Of a DNA stretch of 64,000 nt, positions 25,930 to 35,599 are shown in pieces. How positions within the stretch are numbered: position 1 is the stretch's first letter; every line of letters begins with the position of its first letter. The notes under the pieces were generated by a model, which did no database searches, had not been told where the DNA came from, and was given only the letters and a program-made list of their open reading frames with translations. Origin of the DNA: Verrucomicrobiota bacterium (lineage in GTDB: Bacteria > Verrucomicrobiota > Verrucomicrobiia > Opitutales > Opitutaceae); NCBI GenBank assembly GCA_016222805.1, contig JACRQG010000008.1, forward strand, positions 1-64,000, in the 5' to 3' direction. Position numbers and translations under genes: made by a program.

Positions 25930-28900
25930 ATGACCCACTTCCGCCGCTTCCTGACGCGCACCTGCGTGCGCCCTTGCCTGCTGCTGCTCACCGGCTTCGC
26001 CGGACACCGGGCCGTGGCTCAATTGCAGTATGACCCGGAGTACGAGTTCACGGTCTTTGCCGGCGCCATCAACGACTGGGGCACCGCCGACGGCACCGGC
26101 ACCGCCGCCCGCTTCAATGGCCCCGCCGGCCTGGCGCTCGACACCGCCGGCAATCTCTACGTGGCCGACGCCAACAACCACACGATTCGCAAGATCACCC
26201 CAGCCGGCGTGGTGACCACCGTGGCCGGCATGGCCCGGAACCCAGGCCACGGCGACGGCGTGGGTCTCGCCGCCCAGTTTCATGCGCCCGAGGGCATCGC
26301 CATCGATCTGTTTCAGAACCTCTACGTGACCGAGACGGGCGGCTACACCCTCCGCCGCATCGCCACCTACGGAGGCGCGTCGGGACTGATGACCTGGGGC
26401 CCCTTCCAGGTCTGGCGCATGGCGGGCGACCCGCGGTACCCCGTGCTGCAGGACGGCCCCCTGGCGACGGCCATGTTTGACCGCCCTCGCTCGGTTGCCG
26501 TTGCCAACGGCAACCAGGGCAACGGCGGCTTTCTGGTGATCGCGGAAAACTCGCCCTATCTCCGCAAGGTCACACCCGGCCTGCCCCTCAGCCAGTTCGC
26601 ACCGGAACTGGGTTCGGTCTCCCGCCTGGCCGGTTCGGCGTTTCTGAATCCCATCGACGGAACGGGATCCTCGGCCTGGATCGGAAAGTACGGGGCGATC
26701 GCAGCCGACGCCACTGGTACTTTTTGGTTCGCCGACAATGAAGGCAGCATGGTCCGACGGGTTTCCTCGTCGGGTATCGTCACGACCATCGCCGGTTCCC
26801 GCTGGCAGGAAGGTGCCGTCGACGGCACCGGCAGCGCCGCCCGTTTCCGAAACCCCTCCGGCATCGCCGTCGAACCCGCGGGAGCGACGGGCGGATGGGT
26901 TTACGTGGCCGACACCGGCAACGGCCTCGTCCGCCGCGTCGGCTCGACCAGCGGTACGGTCACCACCCTCGCGGGAGCCACCAACAATCCCGGTCCGCAG
27001 GAAGGCCGGGGCAGCCGGGCCGGATTCGGCAGCGTCTCCGCGATTGCGACCGACGGACAGGGGACTCTCTACGTTGCTGATCGCATCGCCCATGTGATCT
27101 GGAAGGGCGTGCGGGCCGGTTTGTTCCCCGTGCCGGCCAACGCCCCGCGGATCCTTCGCCCGCCCGTGTCGCGGACCGCCGAACTCCGGGCGTCCGCGGA
27201 GTTTCGCCCGATCATCACGCCCAGCAACTCCGTCACGACGACCTACCAGTGGCATTTGGACGGCGCGCCGATTCCGGGAGCGACCGCGTTTTTCCATTAC
27301 ATCAGCATCGTGGAGCCACGCCACGCTGGCACCTACACCGTCACCGCGACCAACGCCGATGGTCGCGTCACCAGCCGCCCGGCGATCCTCACCGTCGTGC
27401 CGTCCACGATTCACTACGGGCCGCGCCTGCGGGTCACGACCTTTGCCGGCAGCACGTTGGGCACGGTCGACGGCTCGCTCGCCTCCGCCCAGTTTCGGTG
27501 GCCCCGGGCCGTCGCGTTCGACCGCAATCGCAATCTCTACGTCGTCGACAGTTCCGCGCCGGTTGTCCGCAAGATCACGCCGGAGGGCGTGGTCAGCACC
27601 CTGGCCGGCTCACCGACGAGCGTCGGGCAATACGCCGACGGGGTCGGCTCCGCGGCCCGCTTTTCCAACCTCGCGGGAGTCGCGGTCGATGCCGCCGGCA
27701 ACGTCTTCGTCTCCGATTCCTCCAACAACTCGATCCGGCGCATCACCCCGAGCGGGGTCGTGACCACGTTTGCCGGCTCGCCCCGCAGCCCCGGCGCCCG
27801 GGACGGCACCGGTACGGCCGCCAGTTTCGACGGTCCGGAGAATCTCGTCTTCGATCGGGCCGGCAACCTCTACGTCGTCGACTCGCGCAACGACACCCTG
27901 CGCAAGATCACCCCCGGGGGAGTCGTCACGACGCTGGCCGGCAAGGCCTATACCGGGGCGGTCAATTCGAGCACCGACGGCACCGGGTCCGCCGCCCATT
28001 TCTACGGCCCCCGCGGCCTGACCATCGATGGCGCCGACAACCTTTACGTGGCCGACACCTCGAACGGCGTCATCCGGCGCGTCACCCTCGCCGGCGTGGT
28101 CACCACCGTCGCCGGCCTGGCGCGCAATCCCGGAATGGCCGACGGCAAGGGCAGCGACGCCCGGTTCTACGCCCCCGTCGGCATCGCGGCCGACCTCGCC
28201 GGCAATCTCTATGTCTCGGACCGTGACACCATTCGCCGCGTCACCCGGGAGGGAGTCGTCACCACGGTGGCCGGCCTGCGCGATACCGTGGGCAACGAGG
28301 ACGGCGACGGCAGCCAGGCGCGCCTGCGCAGCCCGCAGGGTCTGGCGGTGGATCGGACGGACTCGGGGGACCTTTTCATCGCGGAGGGAGGCAATGCCCG
28401 TATCCGCCGTGCCCGCACAATCCTCGGCGACGAACCGGGCCCCGCGATCCAAGCCGCGCCCGACTCCCAGAACGCCGCCCCGGGAGCCCGGGTGGTCTTC
28501 ACCGTCCAGGCCACCAGCAGCACGGCCATGACCTACCAATGGTACTGGAACGATCGGGCACTCGGCGGCGAGACGGGATCGAGCCTGGTCCTCAACGGGG
28601 TCAACGCCGGCTACAATGGCTCCTACCATGTCGTCGTCACCAACCTCTTCGGCAGCACGCGCAGCGCCGCGGCCGTGCTCACGGTCGGTCCGCCGGCCGG
28701 ACGGATCACCAACCTCTCGATCCTCGCCGAGCTGACGCCGGAGGAGCGCTCCTTCAAGATCGGCACCGTGCTCGGCGGCGAGGGGACGCGTGGCAACAAG
28801 CCCATCGTGGTCCGGGCCGTCGGCCCGGCCCTGGCCACCTTCGGCCTTTCCGAATATCTGGCGGATCCCGCCCTGACCATTGCCGCGGGTTCCGCGGACA

Positions 28901-29529
28901 GCGCACCGGTGGTCGCGGCCAATGACAACTGGGGGGGGACGGCCGCGCTGCGGCAGGCCATGAGCCTCGTCGGAGCCTTCGAATTCCCCTCGGCCGATTC
29001 CAAGGATGCCGCCGTGGCTCCCAGCCTCGCCGCCGGCGACTACGTCGTGGAAGTGCTCGGGCGCGAAGGCGGCACCGGCAAGGTCCTGGCGGAGCTCTAC
29101 GATGCCACGACCGCCGAGGCGTTCACGCCAACCACGCCCCGCCTGATCAACGTCTCGCTGCTCAAACGCCTCGGCTCCGGCATCGTGGCCGGCTTCGTGA
29201 TCGGCGGCGAAGGCTCGCGGGCGGTGCTGGTGCGCGCCGTCGGCCCCGGCCTCGCGCCCTTCGGGCTGAGCGGCACCCTCTCCAATCCGCAGGTCGCGCT
29301 GTTCAACGGGCAGGGCGATCTCCTCCAGACCAACGACAACTGGGGCGGCACAGCGGAGCTGACGGCCGGCTTCCGGCAAGTCGGGGCCTTTCCACTCGAA
29401 ACCGACTCCCTCGACGCCGCGCTCATTGCCCGCCTGACCCCGGGCAACTATACGGTGTCAGTCACCGGTCGCGGCGACGACACCGGCCCGGTGCTGGTCG
29501 AAATCTACGAGGTGCCGGGCGCTCCCTGA
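25930..29529 (+). CDS. Giant secreted NHL-repeat/Ig protein
   Basis: A 1199-residue secreted protein. The signal peptide is at 1-31 (GFAGHRAVAQ). NHL-type beta-propeller repeats fill residues about 35-400 and 497-827, with units such as LYVADANNHTIRKITPAGVVTTVAG, and there are two Ig-like domains (about 405-492 and 837-920). The C-terminus holds two LVNIS-type repeats, also present in the protein at 15556-17013 (VLVRAVGP, VGAFPL/F, SLDAAL, VLVEIYE). The two propeller blocks are similar in sequence, suggesting an internal duplication. Probably a large adhesive or binding protein at the cell surface. The last 25 bp overlap the 3-prime end of the convergent MMPL gene. Confidence 0.85.
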   Translation: MTHFRRFLTRTCVRPCLLLLTGFAGHRAVAQLQYDPEYEFTVFAGAINDWGTADGTGTAARFNGPAGLALDTAGNLYVADANNHTIRKITPAGVVTTVAGMARNPGHGDGVGLAAQFHAPEGIAIDLFQNLYVTETGGYTLRRIATYGGASGLMTWGPFQVWRMAGDPRYPVLQDGPLATAMFDRPRSVAVANGNQGNGGFLVIAENSPYLRKVTPGLPLSQFAPELGSVSRLAGSAFLNPIDGTGSSAWIGKYGAIAADATGTFWFADNEGSMVRRVSSSGIVTTIAGSRWQEGAVDGTGSAARFRNPSGIAVEPAGATGGWVYVADTGNGLVRRVGSTSGTVTTLAGATNNPGPQEGRGSRAGFGSVSAIATDGQGTLYVADRIAHVIWKGVRAGLFPVPANAPRILRPPVSRTAELRASAEFRPIITPSNSVTTTYQWHLDGAPIPGATAFFHYISIVEPRHAGTYTVTATNADGRVTSRPAILTVVPSTIHYGPRLRVTTFAGSTLGTVDGSLASAQFRWPRAVAFDRNRNLYVVDSSAPVVRKITPEGVVSTLAGSPTSVGQYADGVGSAARFSNLAGVAVDAAGNVFVSDSSNNSIRRITPSGVVTTFAGSPRSPGARDGTGTAASFDGPENLVFDRAGNLYVVDSRNDTLRKITPGGVVTTLAGKAYTGAVNSSTDGTGSAAHFYGPRGLTIDGADNLYVADTSNGVIRRVTLAGVVTTVAGLARNPGMADGKGSDARFYAPVGIAADLAGNLYVSDRDTIRRVTREGVVTTVAGLRDTVGNEDGDGSQARLRSPQGLAVDRTDSGDLFIAEGGNARIRRARTILGDEPGPAIQAAPDSQNAAPGARVVFTVQATSSTAMTYQWYWNDRALGGETGSSLVLNGVNAGYNGSYHVVVTNLFGSTRSAAAVLTVGPPAGRITNLSILAELTPEERSFKIGTVLGGEGTRGNKPIVVRAVGPALATFGLSEYLADPALTIAAGSADSAPVVAANDNWGGTAALRQAMSLVGAFEFPSADSKDAAVAPSLAAGDYVVEVLGREGGTGKVLAELYDATTAEAFTPTTPRLINVSLLKRLGSGIVAGFVIGGEGSRAVLVRAVGPGLAPFGLSGTLSNPQVALFNGQGDLLQTNDNWGGTAELTAGFRQVGAFPLETDSLDAALIARLTPGNYTVSVTGRGDDTGPVLVEIYEVPGAP

Positions 29530-31862
29530 TCACCGGCGGCCCTCGCTTCGATGGAAACGCCGGGGCGGTCCACCGTCGGTTCATTCCACACCGGCAGCCA
29601 CCAGTTCCAGCGACCGAGCAGGCGCATGGTCGCCGGGACGATCAGCAGGCGTACGATCGTGGCATCGAAGGCGACGGCAAACGCCAGCCCGAGGCCGAAC
29701 TGCCGCGTGGCCGTCAGGCCGAAGAAGCCAAAGGAGCCGAACAAACACACCATCACCGCCGCCGCGCTCGTGATGACACCGGCCGTCACCGCCACCCCGG
29801 TCGCCACCGAGTCGGTGTTGTCGCCCCGGCGCCGGAACTCGTCCCGCACCTGGCTCAACAGGAAGATCTCATAGTCCATCGACAGTCCGAAGAGGATGGT
29901 GAAGAGCATCAGGATCACGAAGGAGTTGAGGCCTCCGGTCGGTTGCACGCCCAGCCACGCCGCCCCGTGGCCATCCTGGAACACGAGGACGAGGAACCCA
30001 TACGCCGCGAACACGGAGAGCAGGTTGGCCACGATCGCCTTCAGCGGCACCGCCACCGAGCGGAAGTACAGCAGCAGCAGCCCGAACGTCAGTCCCACCA
30101 CCGCCAGCATCACGCGCCCGATGCTCCGGAACATCTCGACGTCGAAGTCGTGGATGATGGCCGACCCGCCCCCAATCCGCACGCGGGCCCCGGCCGGGAC
30201 CGCCTCCGCCCAGGATCGCGCCCGCAGGCGTTGCACCCATTCCACCGCCGCCCCGTGCTCCGGGTACACACGCGGCACCGCCACCAGCAACGCCGTGCGC
30301 CCATCGGCGCTGATCGCCGTGGCCGCCAGGGGCTGGATGGCCGGGGGCAGCATCGTCCGATCCCGGATGAGGCCGCGCGCCGGGCCGAGGGCTTCGAGCA
30401 ATCGGCCAAAACCCAGCACCTCCGCCACAAGCGGCTGTCGTCGCAGTTCCTCCGTGATCGCCACCGCCGCCCGCTGCCCTTCGGGGTCCCACAGCGACTT
30501 TTCGCCAATTGCCTCCAGCGTCAGGACCGTCGGGCCCGTCCAGCCCGGCTGGAAATGCCTGGCCAACACTTCAAACCCCTGGCGCGACTCCTCCTCTTCG
30601 GGCAAGTCCCGCGGGTTCACCCGCCAGGCTTCCGTCCGCCAGGCCGGCCAGGCCCACGCTCCCGCCAGCATCACCGCGGCGATCAGGCAAACCCAGGGGC
30701 GACGCATCACCGCATGGGTCCAGCGCGACCAGGCGCCGTTGGCCTCGTCCGCCCGCGCCAGTCCTCGGGAAAACACTCGATCGCCACTCAGCCGCAGCAA
30801 CGCGGGCAACAGGGTCAGCGTGATCCCCACGGCACCGGCGATCACCGCGACGCCACCCAGCGCCAGGCTGTGCAGGAAGCGCGCATTGACCAGGAAGAGC
30901 GCCGCGAACCCTCCCGCGACCGCCAGCCCGGCCACGAGCACGGCGGGACCCGCCTCCGCCAACGCCCGCACCAGGGCCTCCTCGGCGGATCGCCCCGCGG
31001 CCCGTTCCCGCCGCTGGTGGCTGAGGAGAAAGAGCGCATAGTCGGTCCCGGCGCCGAGGCCGATCATGGTCACGACATTCTGTGCCATCAGGCTCGTCGG
31101 CAGCCAGGGATTGGCCAGGTACAGGAACGCACTGCTGAGCGTCACCGCCGCCCCCGCCACCACCAGCGCCAGCCCCGCCGCCAGCGCCGTGCGAAAGACC
31201 AGGAGCAACACCCCCAGCGTCAGCGGCACCCCCACCATCTCCGCCCGCAGAAGTTCCGCCGACGAACGGCGGTTCAGGTCATAGAACATCGCCGACATCC
31301 CGGTCACGCGCGCCTGCACGCCCGCCGGCAGTTCACTCCGCGCCAGCAGGTCCCGCAACGTGCCGGTAAAGCTCTCCACGCCGATCAGGGAGTCCTCCCG
31401 CGAGGTCACCAGCAGCAAGGTCGATCGCCCGTCCCGCCCGACCAACTCCGGCAGCCCCGAATTCCAGGTGTGCAGGACACTGCCGACGCGCGCGTCCGCC
31501 GAGAGTTCCCGGGTCAGCCGCGCCACCATCTCGGCGTACCGAGGGTCCGCGACGGCGAGCGTCTCGCTCGTCACCACCACCTGCGCCGGCAAGGCCGCTC
31601 CCGGCCCAAACTCCCGATTGCACGTTCGCAGGACGAGATTCGACTCGCTCCCCCGGATCGACTCGCTGCCGCCCTGCGCGACTCCACCGAGCCGGAGGGC
31701 AAAGGGGACCGCCACCGCCAGGATCACGCACCAGGTCGCCACCACCACGCGAGGATGCGCCACGATCCCCCGGGCCAAGGCTTCCCGGCCTCCTGCCGCA
31801 TGCCTGCCCTCGGATCGGAGGGCGGTGGCGCGAGCCAGGACGGACGGCGGGGAGGATTCCAT
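29505..31862 (-). CDS. MMPL/RND-type exporter
   Basis: A 785-residue transporter of the MMPL (RND) family. It has about 11-12 membrane segments arranged in two similar halves. Each half carries the GxGxDYxLFLLS-type motif: GLGAGTDYALFLLSHQRR in the first half and LFGLSMDYEIFLLSQVRDE in the second. Between the segments lie two periplasmic loops (for example GSESIRGSESNL and ESRQGFEVLARHFQ). The family exports lipids or hydrophobic compounds. It follows the heparinase-like gene on the same strand (89-bp gap) with no obvious common pathway. It converges on the NHL gene with a 25-bp overlap of coding ends. Confidence 0.9.
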   Translation of the reverse strand: MESSPPSVLARATALRSEGRHAAGGREALARGIVAHPRVVVATWCVILAVAVPFALRLGGVAQGGSESIRGSESNLVLRTCNREFGPGAALPAQVVVTSETLAVADPRYAEMVARLTRELSADARVGSVLHTWNSGLPELVGRDGRSTLLLVTSREDSLIGVESFTGTLRDLLARSELPAGVQARVTGMSAMFYDLNRRSSAELLRAEMVGVPLTLGVLLLVFRTALAAGLALVVAGAAVTLSSAFLYLANPWLPTSLMAQNVVTMIGLGAGTDYALFLLSHQRRERAAGRSAEEALVRALAEAGPAVLVAGLAVAGGFAALFLVNARFLHSLALGGVAVIAGAVGITLTLLPALLRLSGDRVFSRGLARADEANGAWSRWTHAVMRRPWVCLIAAVMLAGAWAWPAWRTEAWRVNPRDLPEEEESRQGFEVLARHFQPGWTGPTVLTLEAIGEKSLWDPEGQRAAVAITEELRRQPLVAEVLGFGRLLEALGPARGLIRDRTMLPPAIQPLAATAISADGRTALLVAVPRVYPEHGAAVEWVQRLRARSWAEAVPAGARVRIGGGSAIIHDFDVEMFRSIGRVMLAVVGLTFGLLLLYFRSVAVPLKAIVANLLSVFAAYGFLVLVFQDGHGAAWLGVQPTGGLNSFVILMLFTILFGLSMDYEIFLLSQVRDEFRRRGDNTDSVATGVAVTAGVITSAAAVMVCLFGSFGFFGLTATRQFGLGLAFAVAFDATIVRLLIVPATMRLLGRWNWWLPVWNEPTVDRPGVSIEARAAGDQGAPGTS

Positions 31863-31951
31863 CCCCTCTCCATGCGTCGCCCTGCTCCACCGCGGATCGC
31901 CCGCGTTTGTTCAACGACGTCTTGCGGGGCCCCGCCCGGGACCCCTGCGAC

Positions 31952-33859
31952 TCACCACTGCGAAAGGGGCACGACCTCCTTCGCCGCGGCACCTGCGACG
32001 CTGCCCGGCACCAGATCGATGACCAGCCGTTGCGGCGTCCCTGCCGGCACCCGCACTTCGAAGCCGATCATCCGGGTGCCCGGATTGCGGTGGTCAAGCG
32101 CTGACGGCGGCGGATCCGTGGGATAAACCTTCACCTGCGCTCCCGCCGGCTCCAGCACGCGAAACGCCAGCTTCCGGCCCGCCTGCGCCAGGGTCGCCTG
32201 CCCCGGCCCGGACACCGTCACCTCGGCCTGCGTCACCATCGCCCATCGCACGGTGGCCGCCTTGCCCGTGGCCTGCACTTCATCCTGCACCCGCACGCTG
32301 CGATCCGCCTGCAGGACCACGCCCCGTCTCGCCTGGGCCAGCTGGCCTTTGTAGACGGTGCTCAAGTCCACCACGGTCCGTCCGTCGCGCGCCGCGATGA
32401 TGCGCGCATCGCCTTCGACCCGCTGCTGCTGGCCGTCGACCATCAGCACGTTGTGCGCGGATGTGCCGAGTCGGAAGATCTGCCAGCGCTGCGCATCCTG
32501 GCCCTTGTCCCAGAGTTTCACTCCCTTGGTCTCGAGCGAATTGTAGTCCTGCATGCCGAGATCATCCGCCCAGCGCTGGCCGTCGGCATCCATCACAAAC
32601 GCCCCGACATCCATGTGCGCGTGATTGAGGGAGGGTGAACCGCCCTTGATCGCCACGAAGCTTGCGCTGGGCTCCCAGCTGCTGCGGTGGAACGCGACCG
32701 GATTCGGCCCCGCCGCGGTCCACGACCGGGCCGTCGGCCGCACGGGTTCGGGCTGGTTCGGGTTCATCCACAGGAGCAGGAGCGGTGCGGTCCGATCCCG
32801 GCCGCCCCGGCTCGACCGTCCGGAGCGCCGCGCCTCGCGCTCGCCGCTGCCGCTCACCTTCTCCCACTCGCTCCACAGCAGGTAGGGATCCTTGCGCTGC
32901 GCCGCGAACCAGAACATCGCCGGCGCCACTCCCTGCCCGCCGCGACCACAGTCCGAGTAGTTGAAGTAGTAACCCGACGGACCCGTGACGTGCAGGTAGT
33001 AATCCGCCGTGGCGAGGAAACCGGGCTGCTGCGCGAGGCCAAAGTCCGTCCCCAGCGCCGACTGCAGCGCCGAAATCAGAATCACGTTGTAGGTTGTGCC
33101 GTAGCCCCAGTAGCCCGGGCCCTCCGGGTAGGCGCCGTCCGGCACATACTCATGCATCGACACCGGCACCGTGTTCACCGCGCGGGCGATCATCTGCGCC
33201 GCCAGGTCTCCGTCGGTCTCCGCCACCGCCAGGGCGCCGACGGTCATGCCGCCATTGCAGACCTGGTTCCAGTTGTTGCGCGCCTTCGTCCAGGAATTGG
33301 CCTTGAGGCTCGCCTTGAGCCCCTTTTCGACGATCGCCTCCCGCAGGAGTTTCCGCGTCGGCTCGTCGAGGGCCGCGTACAGCCAGTCATACCCCACCCC
33401 CACCGCCGCGGTCATCTCCGCCACGTCGAGGAAGTGGCTGGGATTCCAGTCGGAGAACTTGGCCACCGCCACGAGTTCGGCCCGCGCCCGCTCCAGGTAC
33501 TTCTTTTCGCCCGTGAGCCGCCACGCCAGTCCGAGGTGCAGGACGCGCGACAGCGCCGTCCGCGACTTGTCGAGCAGCCGGCGGCCGATCTTCTCGTGCA
33601 GCACGGGTTCGCTCCGCAGTTCGCGATTCGCCTCCGCCAGGAGTTCCGCGCGGAGCCGTGTCATCACCGGATGGGCGGCGATCTGGCGGTTGAGCTCCGC
33701 CTCCGCCCCGCGCGGGAGGAACAGCCGCGGATGTTCGGCGGGGATTGTCCGCAGGCGTCGCGCCACCTCGCCGCTTTCAAGGGTGGCCGGGGCGGCAACC
33801 GCACCCGCGGACATTCCCAGCAGGACAACGCACAACACCCGGCGGAACAAGAGGCTCAT
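31952..33859 (-). CDS. Heparinase II/III-like polysaccharide lyase, secreted
   Basis: A secreted 635-residue enzyme of the heparinase II/III-like (alginate lyase-like) type. The signal peptide ends near AVAAPATL. The N-terminal two thirds form a helical toroid: LRTIPAEHPRLFLPRG, RALSRVLHLGLAWRLTGEKKY, ARNNWNQVCNGGMTVGALAVAE with the family Asn and Trp, and PDGAYPEGPGYWGYGTTYN, in which Tyr/His catalytic residues are expected. The C-terminal part is the beta-sheet heparinase domain (NHAHMDVGAFVMDADGQRWADDLG). The preferred polymer (heparin-like, alginate, oligogalacturonate) is not predictable. The start at MSLLFRR gives the leader. The MMPL gene is downstream. Confidence 0.88.
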   Translation of the reverse strand: MSLLFRRVLCVVLLGMSAGAVAAPATLESGEVARRLRTIPAEHPRLFLPRGAEAELNRQIAAHPVMTRLRAELLAEANRELRSEPVLHEKIGRRLLDKSRTALSRVLHLGLAWRLTGEKKYLERARAELVAVAKFSDWNPSHFLDVAEMTAAVGVGYDWLYAALDEPTRKLLREAIVEKGLKASLKANSWTKARNNWNQVCNGGMTVGALAVAETDGDLAAQMIARAVNTVPVSMHEYVPDGAYPEGPGYWGYGTTYNVILISALQSALGTDFGLAQQPGFLATADYYLHVTGPSGYYFNYSDCGRGGQGVAPAMFWFAAQRKDPYLLWSEWEKVSGSGEREARRSGRSSRGGRDRTAPLLLLWMNPNQPEPVRPTARSWTAAGPNPVAFHRSSWEPSASFVAIKGGSPSLNHAHMDVGAFVMDADGQRWADDLGMQDYNSLETKGVKLWDKGQDAQRWQIFRLGTSAHNVLMVDGQQQRVEGDARIIAARDGRTVVDLSTVYKGQLAQARRGVVLQADRSVRVQDEVQATGKAATVRWAMVTQAEVTVSGPGQATLAQAGRKLAFRVLEPAGAQVKVYPTDPPPSALDHRNPGTRMIGFEVRVPAGTPQRLVIDLVPGSVAGAAAKEVVPLSQW

Positions 33860-33910
33860 GGCGATGGGCTGTGACGTCACCGCCGGCCTGCCGGCTACGA
33901 GCGATCCCCC

Positions 33911-33986
33911 GGTAGTCGGGACGCCCCCGTCCCGCTCCTTTCGTCCCATGCCAAGCCAACCGCGCGACGGGGTCGTCGCGCCCACA
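33911..33986. repeat. Pair of divergent variants of the REP palindrome
   Basis: GGTAGTCGGGACGCCCCCGT... (33911-33936) and the inverted CGCGCGACGGGGTCGTCGCG...CCCACA (33961-33986). They lie between the phosphoribosyltransferase end and the lyase start. Confidence 0.6.
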
Positions 33987-34010
33987 GTCTGAGGGAGTCG
34001 CGACCGCGGT

Positions 34011-34520
34011 TCAGGGCTGTTCCGGCCACACGCCGTGGCAGCGGTACCTGGCCCAGAGCGGGGCGGTCTTTTCGTTCCGGCGAAACGCGATCGCGGCGAT
34101 CCCGGCCACGACGCCCTCCGCTCGCTCGATCAGCTCGACCGCCGCCCGGGCCTGCGCCCCGGTCTCGATCCATTCATCCACCAACAGCACGCGCGTGCCC
34201 GCCGGCCAGGGTTGCGCCCGCAGTTCCAGGGCTTTGGCCGCCCCGGTGTAGTCGGTGAACTCCGCGCGCTCGTGGCGCACGGGCAGCTTCCCGCCCTTGC
34301 GGATCGGCACGAAGCCGACGCCGAGCCGCAGGGCCAGCGCGGTTCCCACGATGAACCCAAGGGCATCCGTCCCCGCCACCCGCTGCACGCCGGCACCCCG
34401 ATAGGGCCCCGCCAGATCTTCCACCAGCCGCGCGAACGCCGCCGGCTCGGCGAAAATCGGCGTCACGTCGCTTCGTTTGTAGTGCAGCTTGCTGCGGTCG
34501 ATCAGGGCCAGGTAGTCCAC
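34011..34520 (-). CDS. Adenine phosphoribosyltransferase-like protein
   Basis: A 169-residue purine phosphoribosyltransferase-type protein; it would couple a free base to PRPP. The PRPP-binding signature VLLVDEWIETGAQ is at 111-123, with TDALGFIVGTALALRLGVGFVPIRK (about 51-75) in the middle as in adenine phosphoribosyltransferases. The preferred start is the GTG at 34520 (MDYLALIDRSKLHY); an ATG at 34592 would add 24 highly basic residues that look like the upstream flank. It is divergent from the nucleoside hydrolase, 83 bp apart. Together with the deaminase after it, it forms a small purine-salvage region. Whether the acceptor is adenine or another base is not visible. Confidence 0.85.
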   Translation of the reverse strand: MDYLALIDRSKLHYKRSDVTPIFAEPAAFARLVEDLAGPYRGAGVQRVAGTDALGFIVGTALALRLGVGFVPIRKGGKLPVRHERAEFTDYTGAAKALELRAQPWPAGTRVLLVDEWIETGAQARAAVELIERAEGVVAGIAAIAFRRNEKTAPLWARYRCHGVWPEQP

Positions 34521-34603
34521 GCCCCCACTCTTCCCGCCGTCCGTCCGCCGCCAATTTCTTTCTTTGCCCCGGCGCCGGCTTTTTGCGCCCATCGCCGTGC
34601 CAC

Positions 34604-35599
34604 ATGGCGCGCAAGCTCATCATCGACCAGGACACCCTCGGCCCGGCCGGCACCAACCTGCAGGCGGTCGCACTGCTCCTGAACGCGCCCGGTCTTGAGG
34701 TCCTTGGCATCACCGTCCCGACCGGGGACCACTGGCGGGACCAGCAGGTCCGGCACGCCCTGCGCCTGCTGGAGATCCTCGACCGCCCCGAGGTGCCCGT
34801 GCTCCCCGGCGCCGAACATCCGCTCGTCAACACCCCCGCCACCGTCACCCGGTGGGAGGAGCGCCACGGCAAACTGATCTACAACGGCGCCTGGGACCTG
34901 GCCCGGCCCGGACGCTGGGCGAATCCCCGGGAGGTGCGTGACCTGCCCGAGGGCAACCCGCGGCTCCCGCCCGCGGCCGAGGCCGCCGCAGAGTTCATCG
35001 TCCGGCAGGCGCGAGCCCATCCCGGAGAAGTGTCCCTCTGGTGCGGCGCGCCACTCACCAACCTCGCCCTCGCCCTGCAGCGTGAACCCCGACTGCCGGA
35101 ACTGGTGCGGGAACTTCATTGCATGGGCGGGGCTATCGCCCCGGTCACGGAGGCCCGCGAGTTTCGGCAGAATCCGCGGCGGGAGTTCAATTTTCGCTTC
35201 GATCCGGAGGCGACGCACGCGGTGCTCTCGGCTCCCTGGCGCCGGCTCACCTGCTCCCCGATCGATGTCTCGCAGAACATCCGCGCCGACGCCGAACTCT
35301 TCGCCGCGGTCCGCGCGCGTGGTGACTCGGCCTACACGCGTTACCTCGATCGATTCGCCCCGCGCCAGCGGCCGATGTGGGATGAGGTGGCGGCCGCCAC
35401 CTGGATTGACGAGACCCTCGTGACGCGGTGGGAGGAGGCCTTCCTCGACGTCGAACTCGACCCGGGATCCGCCTGGGGCGAGACGCTGGTCAACGCACCC
35501 GCCGCCACCACCGCCGTCCGTCCCGCCCGGCTCCAGCTCGCGATCGACGAGTCCCGTTTCCGCCAGCTCTTTGTTGCTCTCTCCCACCCCGCACCATGA
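34604..35599 (+). CDS. Nucleoside hydrolase, IUNH-like variant
   Basis: A 331-residue inosine/uridine-preferring nucleoside hydrolase-like protein that would split N-ribosidic bonds. It starts MARKLIIDQDTLGPAGTN. The usual calcium site is D-x-D-x-x-x-D-D; the first two Asp (D9, D11) are kept, but the DD pair is replaced by PA, which is odd. Later family positions include GITVPTGDHW, GAPLTNLALAL, MGGAIAP and FNFRFDPEAT with a terminal catalytic-type Asp. It is translationally coupled to the next gene: the ATGA at 35596-35599 joins this stop to the deaminase start. The altered metal site means substrate or activity may differ from the classic enzymes. Confidence 0.8.
   Translation: MARKLIIDQDTLGPAGTNLQAVALLLNAPGLEVLGITVPTGDHWRDQQVRHALRLLEILDRPEVPVLPGAEHPLVNTPATVTRWEERHGKLIYNGAWDLARPGRWANPREVRDLPEGNPRLPPAAEAAAEFIVRQARAHPGEVSLWCGAPLTNLALALQREPRLPELVRELHCMGGAIAPVTEAREFRQNPRREFNFRFDPEATHAVLSAPWRRLTCSPIDVSQNIRADAELFAAVRARGDSAYTRYLDRFAPRQRPMWDEVAAATWIDETLVTRWEEAFLDVELDPGSAWGETLVNAPAATTAVRPARLQLAIDESRFRQLFVALSHPAP

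Noticed and set aside
34521-34592. ATG start for the phosphoribosyltransferase
   Set aside because: It would add 24 residues of Arg/Lys/Gly-rich sequence not seen in the family; the GTG at 34520 fits better.
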